Shown one piece after another: positions 9,889 to 19,383 of a stretch of DNA of 64,000 nt. Position numbers and translations under genes: made by a program. Where the stretch lies: contig JADJSX010000029.1 of NCBI GenBank assembly GCA_016711485.1, positions 186,001 to 250,000 on the forward strand. Direction: 5' to 3'. This DNA comes from Leptospiraceae bacterium (GTDB lineage: Bacteria > Spirochaetota > Leptospiria > Leptospirales > Leptospiraceae). The notes below the pieces were generated by a model. The model was given only the letters and a program-made list of their open reading frames with translations. It was not told the DNA's origin and ran no database searches. The first letter of the stretch is position 1; every line of letters starts with the position of its first letter.

Positions 9889-11061
9889 ATGTTAAAACTG
9901 TATAGTCCTTTAAATAAATTAATTTTTATGTCAATTGATGTTTGTAACTTAGGCTGTATTACAAAAAGTCTAGTCACTTCTTTTGTATTCCTTTTAATTA
10001 CTTTTTGTAGTTTGCCCCTTCGTCCTGAATTTGGGGGAGCAACTGTAAATGTAGTTACGAGACAGAAAGGCGAAATTAATTTTGGAAGACTGGCAAATGT
10101 GCCATTCAAGTTTATAACTTCTTCTTGTATGAGCGAATCAAATTGTGGACAAAATCTTTTTGATTCTAATCCAAATACGATTTGGGTGACGGATAAAAAA
10201 AATGAGTCCGAATGGGTAATTATTGATTTTGGAAGTAAACGACTTGTAACCGCAGTCGAAACAGAATTTGCCTTTATGAGTCAAACGAAATATGAAATAC
10301 AAGTATTAAATAGAGATGTTTGGACAACTATACATACGAATTCGAAACCTGATAAAAAAAATCGTGACAACTTAGTTGGTATAGATGCGTCTACTTTACG
10401 AATTGTTTTTCCTAAATCTGCAGAGGCTTCTTATGCATTGGCTAATATCCGAATACTTTTAGGAGATTCTAATCTCACCGGCATAGATGCTAGGCTGACA
10501 GGGTTTACCTTTCCAGTGGAAAATGGCGTTATGCCGACAGATGATTATACTCTACCGGGTGCCCCTAGAAAGTATAGAAATGGAATTCACAAAGGTTTAG
10601 ATATTGGAACTAAAATGAATTTTTTAAATATAAATACAAGCGTTAACCGCGATACTAAAATTTTAGCGGCAAATGAAGGCACTGTAGTTCGCGCGGATTT
10701 GAATTATAAAGCTATGACCGAAACAGAGTTTAAGGAAATTTCTGCTTACAACCAAACCCATCCTGTAACTTTTGTAGATAAAGATTTTGGCGGAAGACAA
10801 ATTTGGATCGAACATAATGGTGGAGTTGTTACTACTTATAATCATTTATCTTCCATTCATCCAAATATTGTAGTCGGGGCTAAAGTCAAACGTGGTCAAT
10901 TTATTGGACTGGCTGGGAACTCTGGTCTTATGGGAGAAGCCAAAAAAAACAACGATGGTATTCACTTACATTTTGAAATTTGGATCGACGGAGAATTCTT
11001 AGGGAATGACATGACACTTCCTCAAATTCGCAAATTTTTACAATATTTCTTTTCTGAATAA
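9889..11061 (+). CDS. lipoprotein M23 peptidase with discoidin-like domain
   Basis: The N-terminus has a hydrophobic segment ending LLITFCS with a lipobox-like Cys at residue 40. Residues about 75-190 resemble a discoidin/F5-8C-type domain (DSNPNTIWVTD, WVIIDFG). Residues about 215-390 are an M23 LytM domain with zinc ligands in GIHKGLDIG (HxxxD) and GIHLHFEIW (HxH), and YNHLS plus GLAGNSG blocks. A likely job is cell-wall peptide cleavage or binding at the envelope. AGAGG upstream supports the ATG at 9889; an in-frame ATG at 9928 is an alternative. It converges with the gene at 11062 with no spacer. Confidence 0.85.
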   Translation: MLKLYSPLNKLIFMSIDVCNLGCITKSLVTSFVFLLITFCSLPLRPEFGGATVNVVTRQKGEINFGRLANVPFKFITSSCMSESNCGQNLFDSNPNTIWVTDKKNESEWVIIDFGSKRLVTAVETEFAFMSQTKYEIQVLNRDVWTTIHTNSKPDKKNRDNLVGIDASTLRIVFPKSAEASYALANIRILLGDSNLTGIDARLTGFTFPVENGVMPTDDYTLPGAPRKYRNGIHKGLDIGTKMNFLNINTSVNRDTKILAANEGTVVRADLNYKAMTETEFKEISAYNQTHPVTFVDKDFGGRQIWIEHNGGVVTTYNHLSSIHPNIVVGAKVKRGQFIGLAGNSGLMGEAKKNNDGIHLHFEIWIDGEFLGNDMTLPQIRKFLQYFFSE

Positions 11062-11790
11062 TTAATGGTGATGGTGATGCATTTCTTTATTTTCATTTGA
11101 TGGTGGACTGGAATTTTCATGTTTACTATGATCATGATTCATTCTGAAGTATACAGTACTTAGCCCCACAATAATGATAACTATTCCTACATAGGAAGAA
11201 TACTCTTTAATAACAAAAGATTTAATTTTATGAAATCCAAGACCGAAGAGTAAAAGTCCAGGAAGTGTTCCTATAAAAAAGGAGCCCATGGAGATTCCGC
11301 CAAATACAGGATTGCCGGTTGCCAATGCCATTGCAAAAGCAGGATATAATACAGCGCAAGGTAATAAACCAGTGAAAATACCAAATATAAATGAAAATAG
11401 AATTGTATGAGTAGATTTTCTCATCATCTCTATAAAAGGAAAAAAAACTTTTTTTATAATTCGATTTGCTCCGCTGTCAGGGATTAATTTTTTTTTGAAG
11501 ATGAGTGCAAGTCCAGTGAGTAATATAAATATACTTGAGAGGATAATGGATATATTTTGTATATTAGTTACGCTTTCGGAAAGATTTAAACCCAAACCTA
11601 AGAAACCCATTAAAAAACCAATGATAGTATACGATGTAAATCTTCCTAAATTATATACAATATTTGTAATAAGTTTAGACTCACCTATGATGTTTAACGT
11701 CCCGACAAACGGACCACACATCGTTATACAATGAAAAGAACTACTTAGTCCATAAATAAATGCAGAAATGAAAAAGATTTCGGAGTTCAT
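11062..11790 (-). CDS. TauE/UreH-like membrane protein of the cbb3 operon, His-rich tail
   Basis: A 242-aa integral membrane protein with about six segments. SFHCITMCGPFVG near the N-terminus is the signature Cys/Gly motif of the UreH-like/DsbD_2 (sulfite-exporter-like) family that often accompanies cbb3 oxidase genes, where copper handling during assembly has been proposed. The tail carries HDHSKH and a terminal run of five His, consistent with metal binding. Its start overlaps the ccoS stop by 4 bases, so it is the last gene of the oxidase operon. Function is inferred from context. Confidence 0.72.
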   Translation of the reverse strand: MNSEIFFISAFIYGLSSSFHCITMCGPFVGTLNIIGESKLITNIVYNLGRFTSYTIIGFLMGFLGLGLNLSESVTNIQNISIILSSIFILLTGLALIFKKKLIPDSGANRIIKKVFFPFIEMMRKSTHTILFSFIFGIFTGLLPCAVLYPAFAMALATGNPVFGGISMGSFFIGTLPGLLLFGLGFHKIKSFVIKEYSSYVGIVIIIVGLSTVYFRMNHDHSKHENSSPPSNENKEMHHHHH

Positions 11791-11942
11791 TTTGTTCCTT
11801 CTTTATCGTCATCAAACAAAATTCTATATTTCGGGGCTTCGATGTCTTCAAATTGTCCATTTTTAAATGAGAGTAAAAAAATCACTAAACCAGTTAAAGC
11901 CAAAATAAATGCAATTCCAATCGTAATATAAAGTGCTTCCAT
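11787..11942 (-). CDS. ccoS: cbb3 oxidase maturation protein CcoS
   Basis: A 51-aa gene lying between ccoI and the TauE-like gene. It begins MEALYITIGIAF, has one transmembrane helix (about residues 4-25), then a short cytoplasmic acidic tail (FEDIEAPKYRILFDDD). The single helix followed by an acidic, YRIL/F-type tail is typical of CcoS/FixS, which is needed to load cofactors into CcoN. It starts 2 bases after the ccoI stop, and its own stop overlaps the next start. Confidence 0.85.
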   Translation of the reverse strand: MEALYITIGIAFILALTGLVIFLLSFKNGQFEDIEAPKYRILFDDDKEGTK

Positions 11943-11944
11943 TT

Positions 11945-14464
11945 TTATACCTTCCTTACATATAATTTTAATAAGAATGAGTTAGCAACTACCGTCAGAG
12001 AACTGAGAGTCATAAATAAAGCACAGTAAACCGGTTGCATGAATCCAAATGCGGCTAATGGTAACATAATTGAGTTATATAAAAAGGAAATTCCAATATT
12101 TTGTTTGATCGTTCTAGATGTTAGTTTTGCATATTCGATGGCTAATCTTACACCTTTTAAATCATTCTTCATGAGGATAATATCTGATTTGTCGATAGAT
12201 ATATCCGATGCTAGTTCTAGAGAAATTCCTACGTTTGATTTTGCCAAAATCCCAGCATCGTTAATTCCATCTCCTACCATTGCTACAATTTTATTTTCCC
12301 TCTGCAATTGATCTAATAAATCAATTTTTTCATTTGGTTTTAAATTACCTTTAAATTTTGTTATATTTAGTTCTTTAGAAATTCTTTCGACATTTTTGGA
12401 ATTATCGCCTGATAATAGTTGGATATCTTTTATGATTAACTTTAATTTTTGAATTTCTTCTTTTACTCCAATTCGAGGAGTGTCGTTTAATAGTAAATAT
12501 CCCATATAATTTTGGTTTATACTAATATGTAAATAAATTCCTTCTTTAGTTAAATTTCGATTTGAGTTTTCAAAGATTTGATCTGATTGATTAGAGTTTT
12601 TTAATATAAAATCTAAATTTCCAATGTTTACTCTATATTCTTGATTTTTATGTCTAATGATTCCAAAAATTCCGTAACCTTGAATTTCATTTATTTTCAA
12701 TACTTGAAATTCAGATTCTAAGTTTGAATAATCATCTGATTCATCAAAAGAGGTTACGATTGATTTTGCGATAGGATGAGATGATTTTTTTTCTAATACA
12801 TACACTAGATTTTTTGTAAAAGTACTTTGATTGATAGATTCTTCTATGATTTTTAGATTTCCTTCCGTCAATGTACCTGTTTTATCAAATATTAAAGTAT
12901 CAAGTTTAGAAAGTGGCTCGATGATATCTAAGTTTTTTAAAATAATTCCTTTTTCGGAATTGATTATATTGTTAATTACGAGTGTAGAAGGGATAGCCAA
13001 TCCTAACGCACATGGGCAGGCTACGATTAATACGGATATTGCGCTAATTAAGGAAAATTCAAAATTGCCTGAAAAAAACATCCAACCTAGAAAAGTAGAA
13101 ATTGCAGTTATTAAAACGACACTGATGAATTTAGTAGCGATTAAATCCGTTTTTCTTTGAATTAAAGGTTTTTCTAAAAGTGCGTTTTCAATCATTCTTT
13201 GCAATAAAGTGAGGGTAGAATTTTGGGAGGTATTTAGAACTTTTAAATAAATTCCACTTGAAATAGAAAGTGAACCTGACAGAATTTTATCTCCCTTTTT
13301 TTTAGAGACTGGTTTGGACTCACCGGTTAAAAAAGATTCGTCAATATAAGCAAAATCGGATTCTAAAATTCCATCTACCGAAAGCCGCTCACCCGCTTTA
13401 ACTAGGATTAAATCGTCTTTTTTGACTTGTCCGGAAGAAACTTTTTTTTCTGAACCATTTTCTATTACTGTGCATAGTTCGGGTAATTTACTTAGGAGAC
13501 TATTTATTTTTCGATTTGCAATATTTCTAGAAAGAGCTTCTAGGTATTTTCCGACGAGAACAAAAAAGTAAATCATACATACAGAGTCAAAATATACTTC
13601 ACCTATATCGGTTAACGTTACATATACACTGTAAAAATAGGCTAAAGAAATTCCTAATACTAATAAAAAATCCATGTTTAAAGTTTTGTTTTTGAGGCCG
13701 TAATAGGCTCCTTTAAAAAAAGGAACACCCGAGTATATATACACGGGCGTGGCTAATAGCCATGAGTAAAAATGGAATAATCTTTTGAAACCAGTGTCGA
13801 TTCCGGAAAAATATCCGGCATAAAGTGATACAGTAAATGCCATGATACTTCCAAATGAAAAAGCCGCTACTACCATACGAACAAGTAAGTCATTCGCAAA
13901 ATTGTTGTTAGCTTTTTCTTTTTTCCAAGGTGCGTAAAGTTTGGGAATGTAACCAATGTTTTGGATGATTTGAAATATTTCAGATAATTTTATTTGCGTG
14001 TCATCCCAAATGATACGTGCTCTTCCAGTCGAAAAATTAATTCGTGCTTCTTTAATTCCTTGTCTTTCAGATAAAACTTTTTCATTTAACCAAACACATG
14101 CTGAACAATGAATGTTGGTTATATTGACATATACTTCATAATTTGAGCTGTCTTTTCCTGTTACAAATTCATTGTAAGTAAGTTCGCTATCTAGATTTTC
14201 TGCATCTTCTCCTTTGAATGGAACAATTGGCTCTAAATTGGAAGAGCCGCGTAAATCGTAAAAATATTCTTTTCCCATTTGCGAAATAATTTCGCTAACA
14301 GTCAGACATCCTGTACAACAAAAATATCTGGATTCTCCTTGAATTTGGTTAGATACGTTTACATTTTTAGGGATTGGGTTTTGGCAGTGAAAGCAATTTG
14401 AAGATTTAATTTCATTGCTGTCTTTCGAGTTTATCAAATTCGATTCTTTTGGTAAAACGTTCAT
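11945..14464 (-). CDS. ccoI: Cu+-translocating P-type ATPase for cbb3 oxidase
   Basis: An 839-aa P1B ATPase. The N-terminus has a CFHCQNPI / CCTGC Cys cluster followed by an HMA domain with HCSACVW; then membrane helices, the TGES actuator motif, the ion-site CPC (VACPCALGLAIPS), the phosphorylation motif DKTGTLTEG and GDGINDAG. In FixI/CcoI this pump delivers copper for the CcoN heme-copper centre rather than for resistance. Overlap with ccoH (4 bases) and position in ccoGHIS support the assignment over a generic CopA. Confidence 0.92.
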   Translation of the reverse strand: MNVLPKESNLINSKDSNEIKSSNCFHCQNPIPKNVNVSNQIQGESRYFCCTGCLTVSEIISQMGKEYFYDLRGSSNLEPIVPFKGEDAENLDSELTYNEFVTGKDSSNYEVYVNITNIHCSACVWLNEKVLSERQGIKEARINFSTGRARIIWDDTQIKLSEIFQIIQNIGYIPKLYAPWKKEKANNNFANDLLVRMVVAAFSFGSIMAFTVSLYAGYFSGIDTGFKRLFHFYSWLLATPVYIYSGVPFFKGAYYGLKNKTLNMDFLLVLGISLAYFYSVYVTLTDIGEVYFDSVCMIYFFVLVGKYLEALSRNIANRKINSLLSKLPELCTVIENGSEKKVSSGQVKKDDLILVKAGERLSVDGILESDFAYIDESFLTGESKPVSKKKGDKILSGSLSISSGIYLKVLNTSQNSTLTLLQRMIENALLEKPLIQRKTDLIATKFISVVLITAISTFLGWMFFSGNFEFSLISAISVLIVACPCALGLAIPSTLVINNIINSEKGIILKNLDIIEPLSKLDTLIFDKTGTLTEGNLKIIEESINQSTFTKNLVYVLEKKSSHPIAKSIVTSFDESDDYSNLESEFQVLKINEIQGYGIFGIIRHKNQEYRVNIGNLDFILKNSNQSDQIFENSNRNLTKEGIYLHISINQNYMGYLLLNDTPRIGVKEEIQKLKLIIKDIQLLSGDNSKNVERISKELNITKFKGNLKPNEKIDLLDQLQRENKIVAMVGDGINDAGILAKSNVGISLELASDISIDKSDIILMKNDLKGVRLAIEYAKLTSRTIKQNIGISFLYNSIMLPLAAFGFMQPVYCALFMTLSSLTVVANSFLLKLYVRKV

Positions 14465-14970
14465 TTTACCAAAACCATAAAGGTTTTTTCGAAACTTCTA
14501 TTTTCTACTTTTGCATTTAAAGTAATTTGCCATTCGCCTTCATGCAGAAAATTTAAATTACCCCTGTAAATACCTTCTTTATCAAAAATAATTTCTTTTT
14601 TTTCTGTAAACTTATTCGTTGCCGTTCTTCCTTTGGTCAAGAAAAGTTTCGCATTATTAACCGGAGTTTCATTTTTAAAAATTCTTATTTCTATATCGGT
14701 TGGTTCTTTTGTTAATCCAGATTCCGCCGTCATAATAGATGATTCAAAACGATATCCTTCTGACTTCATTTGAATACTTTCCGCAATTTCCTTCTCATAG
14801 TTTAAACCTTTTTCGTAATAGTTTTTATCCATTACAGGTTCGTGTCCGTCCATTGCAATTTTAACTGTATACCAAGTAGCTCCAATGAGCGCTGCAAAAG
14901 CAAGGCCTACCATTGTGAAGGCGAATCGAACTGTAGAATTATTGCTCTTTTTATTGGATGGTTGGGTCAT
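14461..14970 (-). CDS. ccoH: FixH/CcoH family assembly protein
   Basis: A 169-aa protein with one N-terminal membrane helix (about residues 14-36), then DKNYYEKGLNYEKEI, the family's typical segment, and a periplasmic beta-rich domain. CcoH is an assembly factor and possible stable subunit of cbb3 oxidase. A longer frame extends to 15030, but that part lies within ccoG; I choose the ATG at 14970, which gives the usual FixH N-terminus, with a weak AGG upstream. It overlaps ccoG by 20 bases and ccoI by 4. Confidence 0.85.
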   Translation of the reverse strand: MTQPSNKKSNNSTVRFAFTMVGLAFAALIGATWYTVKIAMDGHEPVMDKNYYEKGLNYEKEIAESIQMKSEGYRFESSIMTAESGLTKEPTDIEIRIFKNETPVNNAKLFLTKGRTATNKFTEKKEIIFDKEGIYRGNLNFLHEGEWQITLNAKVENRSFEKTFMVLVK

Positions 14971-16276
14971 CGGGTAACCTAAGTGGTAATAATTTATTGA
15001 TTTTAAATTTTTGATTGCTGACGTCTTCAATATTCATTTTGACATGAACAATCGGTGCTGATTTCTCAAGTTTAGGTAGATTATCCGTCTCTATAAAAAT
15101 TCGTAATTCTGCACTACCGTTAGCTGGAATTTTAACTTTTGAATCTTCTGAGCCTGTGCGGATAATAGGATGTAATTTTTCACTTTCTATAATTTCAAGT
15201 TTTAACTCTCTATCTTCGTAAGTCATGTTTCGTAGATTGAGATTATAAAAATTTCGGACTTTTTGCCCGGGAATAATCATTGGTTCAAGATTGCGATCAG
15301 GTATCACACTCGCATACAATGGAACTCTGTTATTCAGTAGAATGACGGCAGTTGATAAAACAACGGAAAGGATTGTTGCATAGATTACAGTTCTAGGACG
15401 AATCCATCTTATTTTTTGATTTTTTTCTACTCTATTTAAAGAGTCGTAATTAATTAATGATTTTTTATTTTCTTTGCCCATTTGAATTGTACAGGCATCT
15501 ATACATTTGCCGCATGCGATACAACCGACATTTAATCCGTCACGAATATCAATTCCAGTTGGGCAAACAACGAGGCACATATTACAAGCTGTGCAGTCTC
15601 CTAATTTTTCCTTTTTGTTTCTGCGAGGTTCGCCTCTATTGTGATCATAGGTTACGTTATACGAATCCGCATCCATCATCACAGTTTGAAATCTTGCATA
15701 GGGACATGCATATTTACAAAACTGTTCTCTCACCATGGTCATATCCACATAAAGTAAACCTGCGAAAAATGCCCATAAATAAGGAAATATTACATCTTGG
15801 AAATTTAAGTGAATGGTACGGGCGATCATTTCACGTGGATCATTGAAATAAGCCACAATATGAAATGCAGCGAATAATGAGAATAATATCCAAACTGAAT
15901 GTAGAACAAATTTTAGATAGGGATTCGCATCTTTTTTCCCATATTTATTTCCTAGAATCAATCTACCAATCACATCGAAAAAGTCAGTGAATACAGTTTG
16001 CGGGCAAGCCCAACCGCACCAGACTCTACCAATTAGAGAGGTAAAAAAGAATAGCGATAATCCGGCAGAAAGTAAAAATAGATGCAAGAAAATTCCTTCC
16101 TGGGGAATAAATATATTTCCCAATAGATGAAATTTTCTTGCTGGGACATCGAGGCGCATCAATGGTTTGTCCATCCAGGTCAGCCAAGGAACAATAATAT
16201 AGATAGACCCTAAAATCGCCTCAACTATATACCTTTTCTTGCGAATGGCTCCTGAAATATGTCTGGATATAACCAT
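14951..16276 (-). CDS. ccoG: polyferredoxin CcoG/FixG
   Basis: A 441-aa membrane protein with about five helices. It has CGWACPQTVF in a loop, CKYACPYARFQ, and two 4Fe-4S motifs (CTACNMCLVVCPTGID and CIACGKCIDACTIQ). The C-terminal ~130 residues are a periplasmic Ig-like domain. CcoG acts as a cupric reductase/electron donor during cbb3 copper-site assembly. It lies 16 bases after ccoP in the conserved gene order. Confidence 0.93.
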   Translation of the reverse strand: MVISRHISGAIRKKRYIVEAILGSIYIIVPWLTWMDKPLMRLDVPARKFHLLGNIFIPQEGIFLHLFLLSAGLSLFFFTSLIGRVWCGWACPQTVFTDFFDVIGRLILGNKYGKKDANPYLKFVLHSVWILFSLFAAFHIVAYFNDPREMIARTIHLNFQDVIFPYLWAFFAGLLYVDMTMVREQFCKYACPYARFQTVMMDADSYNVTYDHNRGEPRRNKKEKLGDCTACNMCLVVCPTGIDIRDGLNVGCIACGKCIDACTIQMGKENKKSLINYDSLNRVEKNQKIRWIRPRTVIYATILSVVLSTAVILLNNRVPLYASVIPDRNLEPMIIPGQKVRNFYNLNLRNMTYEDRELKLEIIESEKLHPIIRTGSEDSKVKIPANGSAELRIFIETDNLPKLEKSAPIVHVKMNIEDVSNQKFKINKLLPLRLPDDPTIQ

Positions 16277-16292
16277 GATTAACCTCTACTTC

Positions 16293-16820
16293 TTATTTTA
16301 ATTTCTTCATGCTTGGATTATTTGTCGCAAGCCATGCCATAACTTGGTAAACTCTTTCTGAACCAAGGGATGTTTTGTGTGGCGGCATTGCACCTCGTCC
16401 AAGTTTTGCTTTTTCGCCTGCAACACCTTCCATAATAACTTCATAGATTGCTGCGTCATTGTCGCCGTGAATCCATTCTGCATCAGTAAGATTTGGTCCA
16501 ACTAAACCTTTTGCCTCAGGGCCGTGACAAGCAACGCAAAAATTTTGAAAGTTCTTTTTACCTTCCTCAATTGCATCCGCTTTATCGCGAAGTGGATTGG
16601 ATCCATCTGCACTGACGATTACTTTCGCCATTGGAAATTTTGCTTCATATTCGGCAACTTCCTTAGAAAAACTATCTTCCATTTTCCAATCGGAAAACCA
16701 GTGAAAGTAAATGGTATATCCCACTGCAAAAACAATTGCAAGCCCGAAAAAGAGTTTCCACCACTCTGGCATCGGATTATCCGCTTGTTTAATTCCATCA
16801 AATTCTTTATTATAATCCAT
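16293..16820 (-). CDS. ccoP: cbb3 oxidase subunit III, short mono-heme form
   Basis: Membrane-anchored cytochrome c subunit that accepts electrons and passes them to CcoO. The N-terminal FixP_N segment (NPMPEWWKLFFG, one helix near 23-42) is present. There is a single heme motif CVACH at residues 95-99 with a later Met ligand candidate in RGAMPPH. The usual CcoP is about 290 aa with two CxxCH motifs; this one is 175 aa and has lost or never had one heme domain. It starts 2 bases after the ccoQ stop. Confidence 0.88.
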   Translation of the reverse strand: MDYNKEFDGIKQADNPMPEWWKLFFGLAIVFAVGYTIYFHWFSDWKMEDSFSKEVAEYEAKFPMAKVIVSADGSNPLRDKADAIEEGKKNFQNFCVACHGPEAKGLVGPNLTDAEWIHGDNDAAIYEVIMEGVAGEKAKLGRGAMPPHKTSLGSERVYQVMAWLATNNPSMKKLK

Positions 16821-16822
16821 GT

Positions 16823-16978
16823 TTAATCCTCATCTAACATTCTATACTTTGGAACTTCTACTGCTTCTCTTCTCTTCTTGCTATATAAGTAAAATGTAAT
16901 ATAAGCAATTGCTAATATCATAACAGGAAGGCGAAGAGCCTTGTAAATCATGAGAGCACTCATTACTTGATCTTCCAC
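16823..16978 (-). CDS. ccoQ: cbb3 oxidase subunit CcoQ
   Basis: A 51-aa single-helix protein between ccoO and ccoP. It has a hydrophobic segment (about residues 14-32), then a basic SKKRR stretch and an EVPKYRMLDED tail closely resembling the CcoS tail here. CcoQ stabilises the association of CcoP with the core. GTG at 16978 has AGTAGG about 8 bases upstream; the ATG five codons on has GGAAGA and is an alternative. Confidence 0.82.
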   Translation of the reverse strand: MEDQVMSALMIYKALRLPVMILAIAYITFYLYSKKRREAVEVPKYRMLDED

Positions 16979-16986
16979 GTTATTAC

Positions 16987-17670
16987 CTACTTAGTTGTTT
17001 CCTGCAAGTTTGCAGTATCTCTTCCTAGCTTTAGAAGATATGCGATTAGTGCATCACCTCTAGTTTTACCGGCTACTAGTGATTCAACTGCATCGTAGTC
17101 AGCTTGTGTATAAGGCACTCCCACTTTTGCGAGACCCGCCATATGATTCTTAATAGAATTTGCATCAAGCATGGCATCTTTTTCGAACAACCATTCGTAA
17201 GAAGGCATGATTGAGCCGGGAGAAGTTTCGCGTGGATTTATTAAATGACGTCTGTGCCAGTCAACAGAATCCTGAATTTGAGATTCGTGCGCTAAGTCAG
17301 GTCCAGTTCTTTTGGAACCCCAGAGAAAAGGGTGGTCATATACGTATTCACCGCCCTTTGAATACCCGTCTTTACCATAAACTTTCTTTGGATCAAATCT
17401 ATCTACTTCCCATTTAAAAGGGCGAATCATTTGTGTATGACAGTTATTGCATCCTTCTTCTGTGTAAATATCTCTTCCAGCCAATTCAATCGCAGAATAA
17501 GGCTTAACCGCTGTAATAGGTACAACGGTTTGCGAAAGGAAAAAAGGAGGGACTAATTCAAATATACCACCTATTAAAACTGCAATAGTTGTGTAAATCG
17601 CAAATTTGACCCCATTCAAATCCCACTCTTCTGCTATATCAGCAAACCAATTAAAAAATTTTTGCATCAT
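16987..17670 (-). CDS. ccoO: cbb3 oxidase subunit II, mono-heme cytochrome c
   Basis: A 227-aa subunit with one N-terminal helix (about residues 22-45) and the heme motif CNNCHTQMIRPF at 74-85. The GTRTGPDLAHE-type block (here SKRTGPDLAHES) and a distal Met in SIMPSYEWL are as expected. It carries electrons between CcoP and CcoN on the periplasmic face. It follows ccoN by 12 bases. Confidence 0.95.
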   Translation of the reverse strand: MMQKFFNWFADIAEEWDLNGVKFAIYTTIAVLIGGIFELVPPFFLSQTVVPITAVKPYSAIELAGRDIYTEEGCNNCHTQMIRPFKWEVDRFDPKKVYGKDGYSKGGEYVYDHPFLWGSKRTGPDLAHESQIQDSVDWHRRHLINPRETSPGSIMPSYEWLFEKDAMLDANSIKNHMAGLAKVGVPYTQADYDAVESLVAGKTRGDALIAYLLKLGRDTANLQETTK

Positions 17671-17682
17671 AATAAGCCTCCT

Positions 17683-19137
17683 TTATTCCTTCACTCTGAG
17701 GTCAATTTCTTTGAAACCACTTCCTGCAGTTCCAATAGTTTTAGTTAAATTATAGACCATTATAATAAACCCAACGAGAAACATCCCGCCGCCAACGCCT
17801 CTCATAATTCGGTAAGGTTTTAGCAGTGCAGTTATTTCTACCCAATTTGGATATTGTAAAAAACCTTTATCTGTTATCGCACGCCACATAGCACCTTCGG
17901 TAATTCCAGAAACCCACATAGAAACTATATAGAGTAAAATTCCGAGTGTCCCTAACCAGAAATGCACATTCGCCAACTTTTCTGAATACAGATTTGTATT
18001 CCACATTCTAGGAACTAAATAATAAAAAGCTGCGGAAGACATAAATCCTACCCAACCAAGAGTTCCACTATGTACGTGTCCTACAATCCAATCCGTATTA
18101 TGTGCTAATGCACTAATGGCACGAATAGAAAGAAGTGGTCCTTCAAAAGTAGACATTCCATAAAATGTAATAGCAACGAGCATCATTTTTAAAGTAGCGT
18201 CTGTTTTGATTTTGTCTTTTGCTTGGGTTAATGTCAAGAAACCGTTGAGCATCCCACCCCAAGAAGGCATCCACAACATAATACTAAATACCATACCAGT
18301 AGTTTGTAACCAATCTGGGAGCGGAGTATACAAAAGATGGTGAGGTCCCGCCCAAATATATAAAAACACTAAACTCCAGAAGTGGATAATAGAGAGTTTG
18401 TGACTATAGATTGGTTGTTTGATATGTTTAGGAAAATAGTAATACATTAATCCTAAGAAAGGTGTTGTTAGAACGAAAGCTACTGCATTATGCCCATACC
18501 ACCATTGAATATTTGCATCAAATACTCCCGAAAAAATAGAATACGATTTTGTTAAGCTGACTGGAATAACAAGATTATTCACGATAAATAAAATCGGAAC
18601 TGTTACAAATGACGCAACATAAAACCAGATGGCTACATATAGCTGTTTCTCTTCTCTTTTGATAATAGTCATTAGGTAGTTTACGAAAAAGATTACATAC
18701 CAAACAACGATTAATACATCCAGAGGCCATTCTAATTCAGCGTATTCCTTTCCTTGGCTTAGACCAAGAGGAAGGGTGATAGCTGCAAGTAAAATGGTAA
18801 TATTATAAAGAACCAGATGTGTCATAGCCAGTTTATCACTCCAAATGCGTATTCTGAGTAATCTTTGTGCTGAATGGTACGCAGTCGCAAAGATTGCACT
18901 AAGTGCAAATCCAAAAATTGCCGCATTCGTGTGAAGTGGACGCAATCTTCCAAATGTGAAGTATTGCGTATAATTTAGCTCTGGATAAACCAATTGAAAA
19001 GCAATTAATACACCGATTGTCATGGAAGCAAGTCCCCAAACAAAAGCGGAGATGATAAAGGCTTTTACGATGAAGTCATTGTATTTGGTATCAGTTCCAG
19101 TCGAAACGCTCTGACCGGTTGATGAATTTGTGTTCAT
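17683..19137 (-). CDS. ccoN: cbb3 oxidase catalytic subunit I
   Basis: A 484-aa heme-copper oxidase subunit with about 12 helices that reduces O2 at the heme b3/CuB centre. Ligand histidines are visible in RPLHTNAAIFGF, WWYGHNAVAF, WAGPHHLLYT and VGHVHSGTLGW. The preceding codons to 19191 are in frame, but I place the start at the ATG at 19137, giving MNTNSSTG; AAGGAG lies about 12 bases upstream. It is the first gene of the ccoNOQPGHIS operon and diverges from the FNR-like gene. Confidence 0.95.
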   Translation of the reverse strand: MNTNSSTGQSVSTGTDTKYNDFIVKAFIISAFVWGLASMTIGVLIAFQLVYPELNYTQYFTFGRLRPLHTNAAIFGFALSAIFATAYHSAQRLLRIRIWSDKLAMTHLVLYNITILLAAITLPLGLSQGKEYAELEWPLDVLIVVWYVIFFVNYLMTIIKREEKQLYVAIWFYVASFVTVPILFIVNNLVIPVSLTKSYSIFSGVFDANIQWWYGHNAVAFVLTTPFLGLMYYYFPKHIKQPIYSHKLSIIHFWSLVFLYIWAGPHHLLYTPLPDWLQTTGMVFSIMLWMPSWGGMLNGFLTLTQAKDKIKTDATLKMMLVAITFYGMSTFEGPLLSIRAISALAHNTDWIVGHVHSGTLGWVGFMSSAAFYYLVPRMWNTNLYSEKLANVHFWLGTLGILLYIVSMWVSGITEGAMWRAITDKGFLQYPNWVEITALLKPYRIMRGVGGGMFLVGFIIMVYNLTKTIGTAGSGFKEIDLRVKE

Positions 19138-19223
19138 ATATGATTCCGTCTCCTTACTTACCGAGAAAAATGAATCTATAAAAAGAATCAAAAATATTTT
19201 ATAAAATTTGCTGTCAAGAATTC

Positions 19224-19237
19224 ATGATATTCGTCAT
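19224..19237. promoter_or_regulatory. candidate Crp/Fnr-family operator
   Basis: ATGA-N6-TCAT is a perfect dyad in the gap between ccoN and the divergent Crp/Fnr-type gene. Half-site spacing differs from the E. coli FNR consensus (TTGAT-N4-ATCAA) and is closer to CRP-like spacing, so this is only a candidate. Confidence 0.35.
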
Positions 19238-19383
19238 AGGTTATATTAGCGTATAAATAACTTCTGTCAGTTGTAGAAACTACTAAGGTTTATTTTGATT
19301 ATTTTTTGGGTTATGTAGGTTTGTTTTATTAGTTTAGAATGTAACAAGTAAAAAGAATTTTGAGATAGTTAAGGATGAACAAG

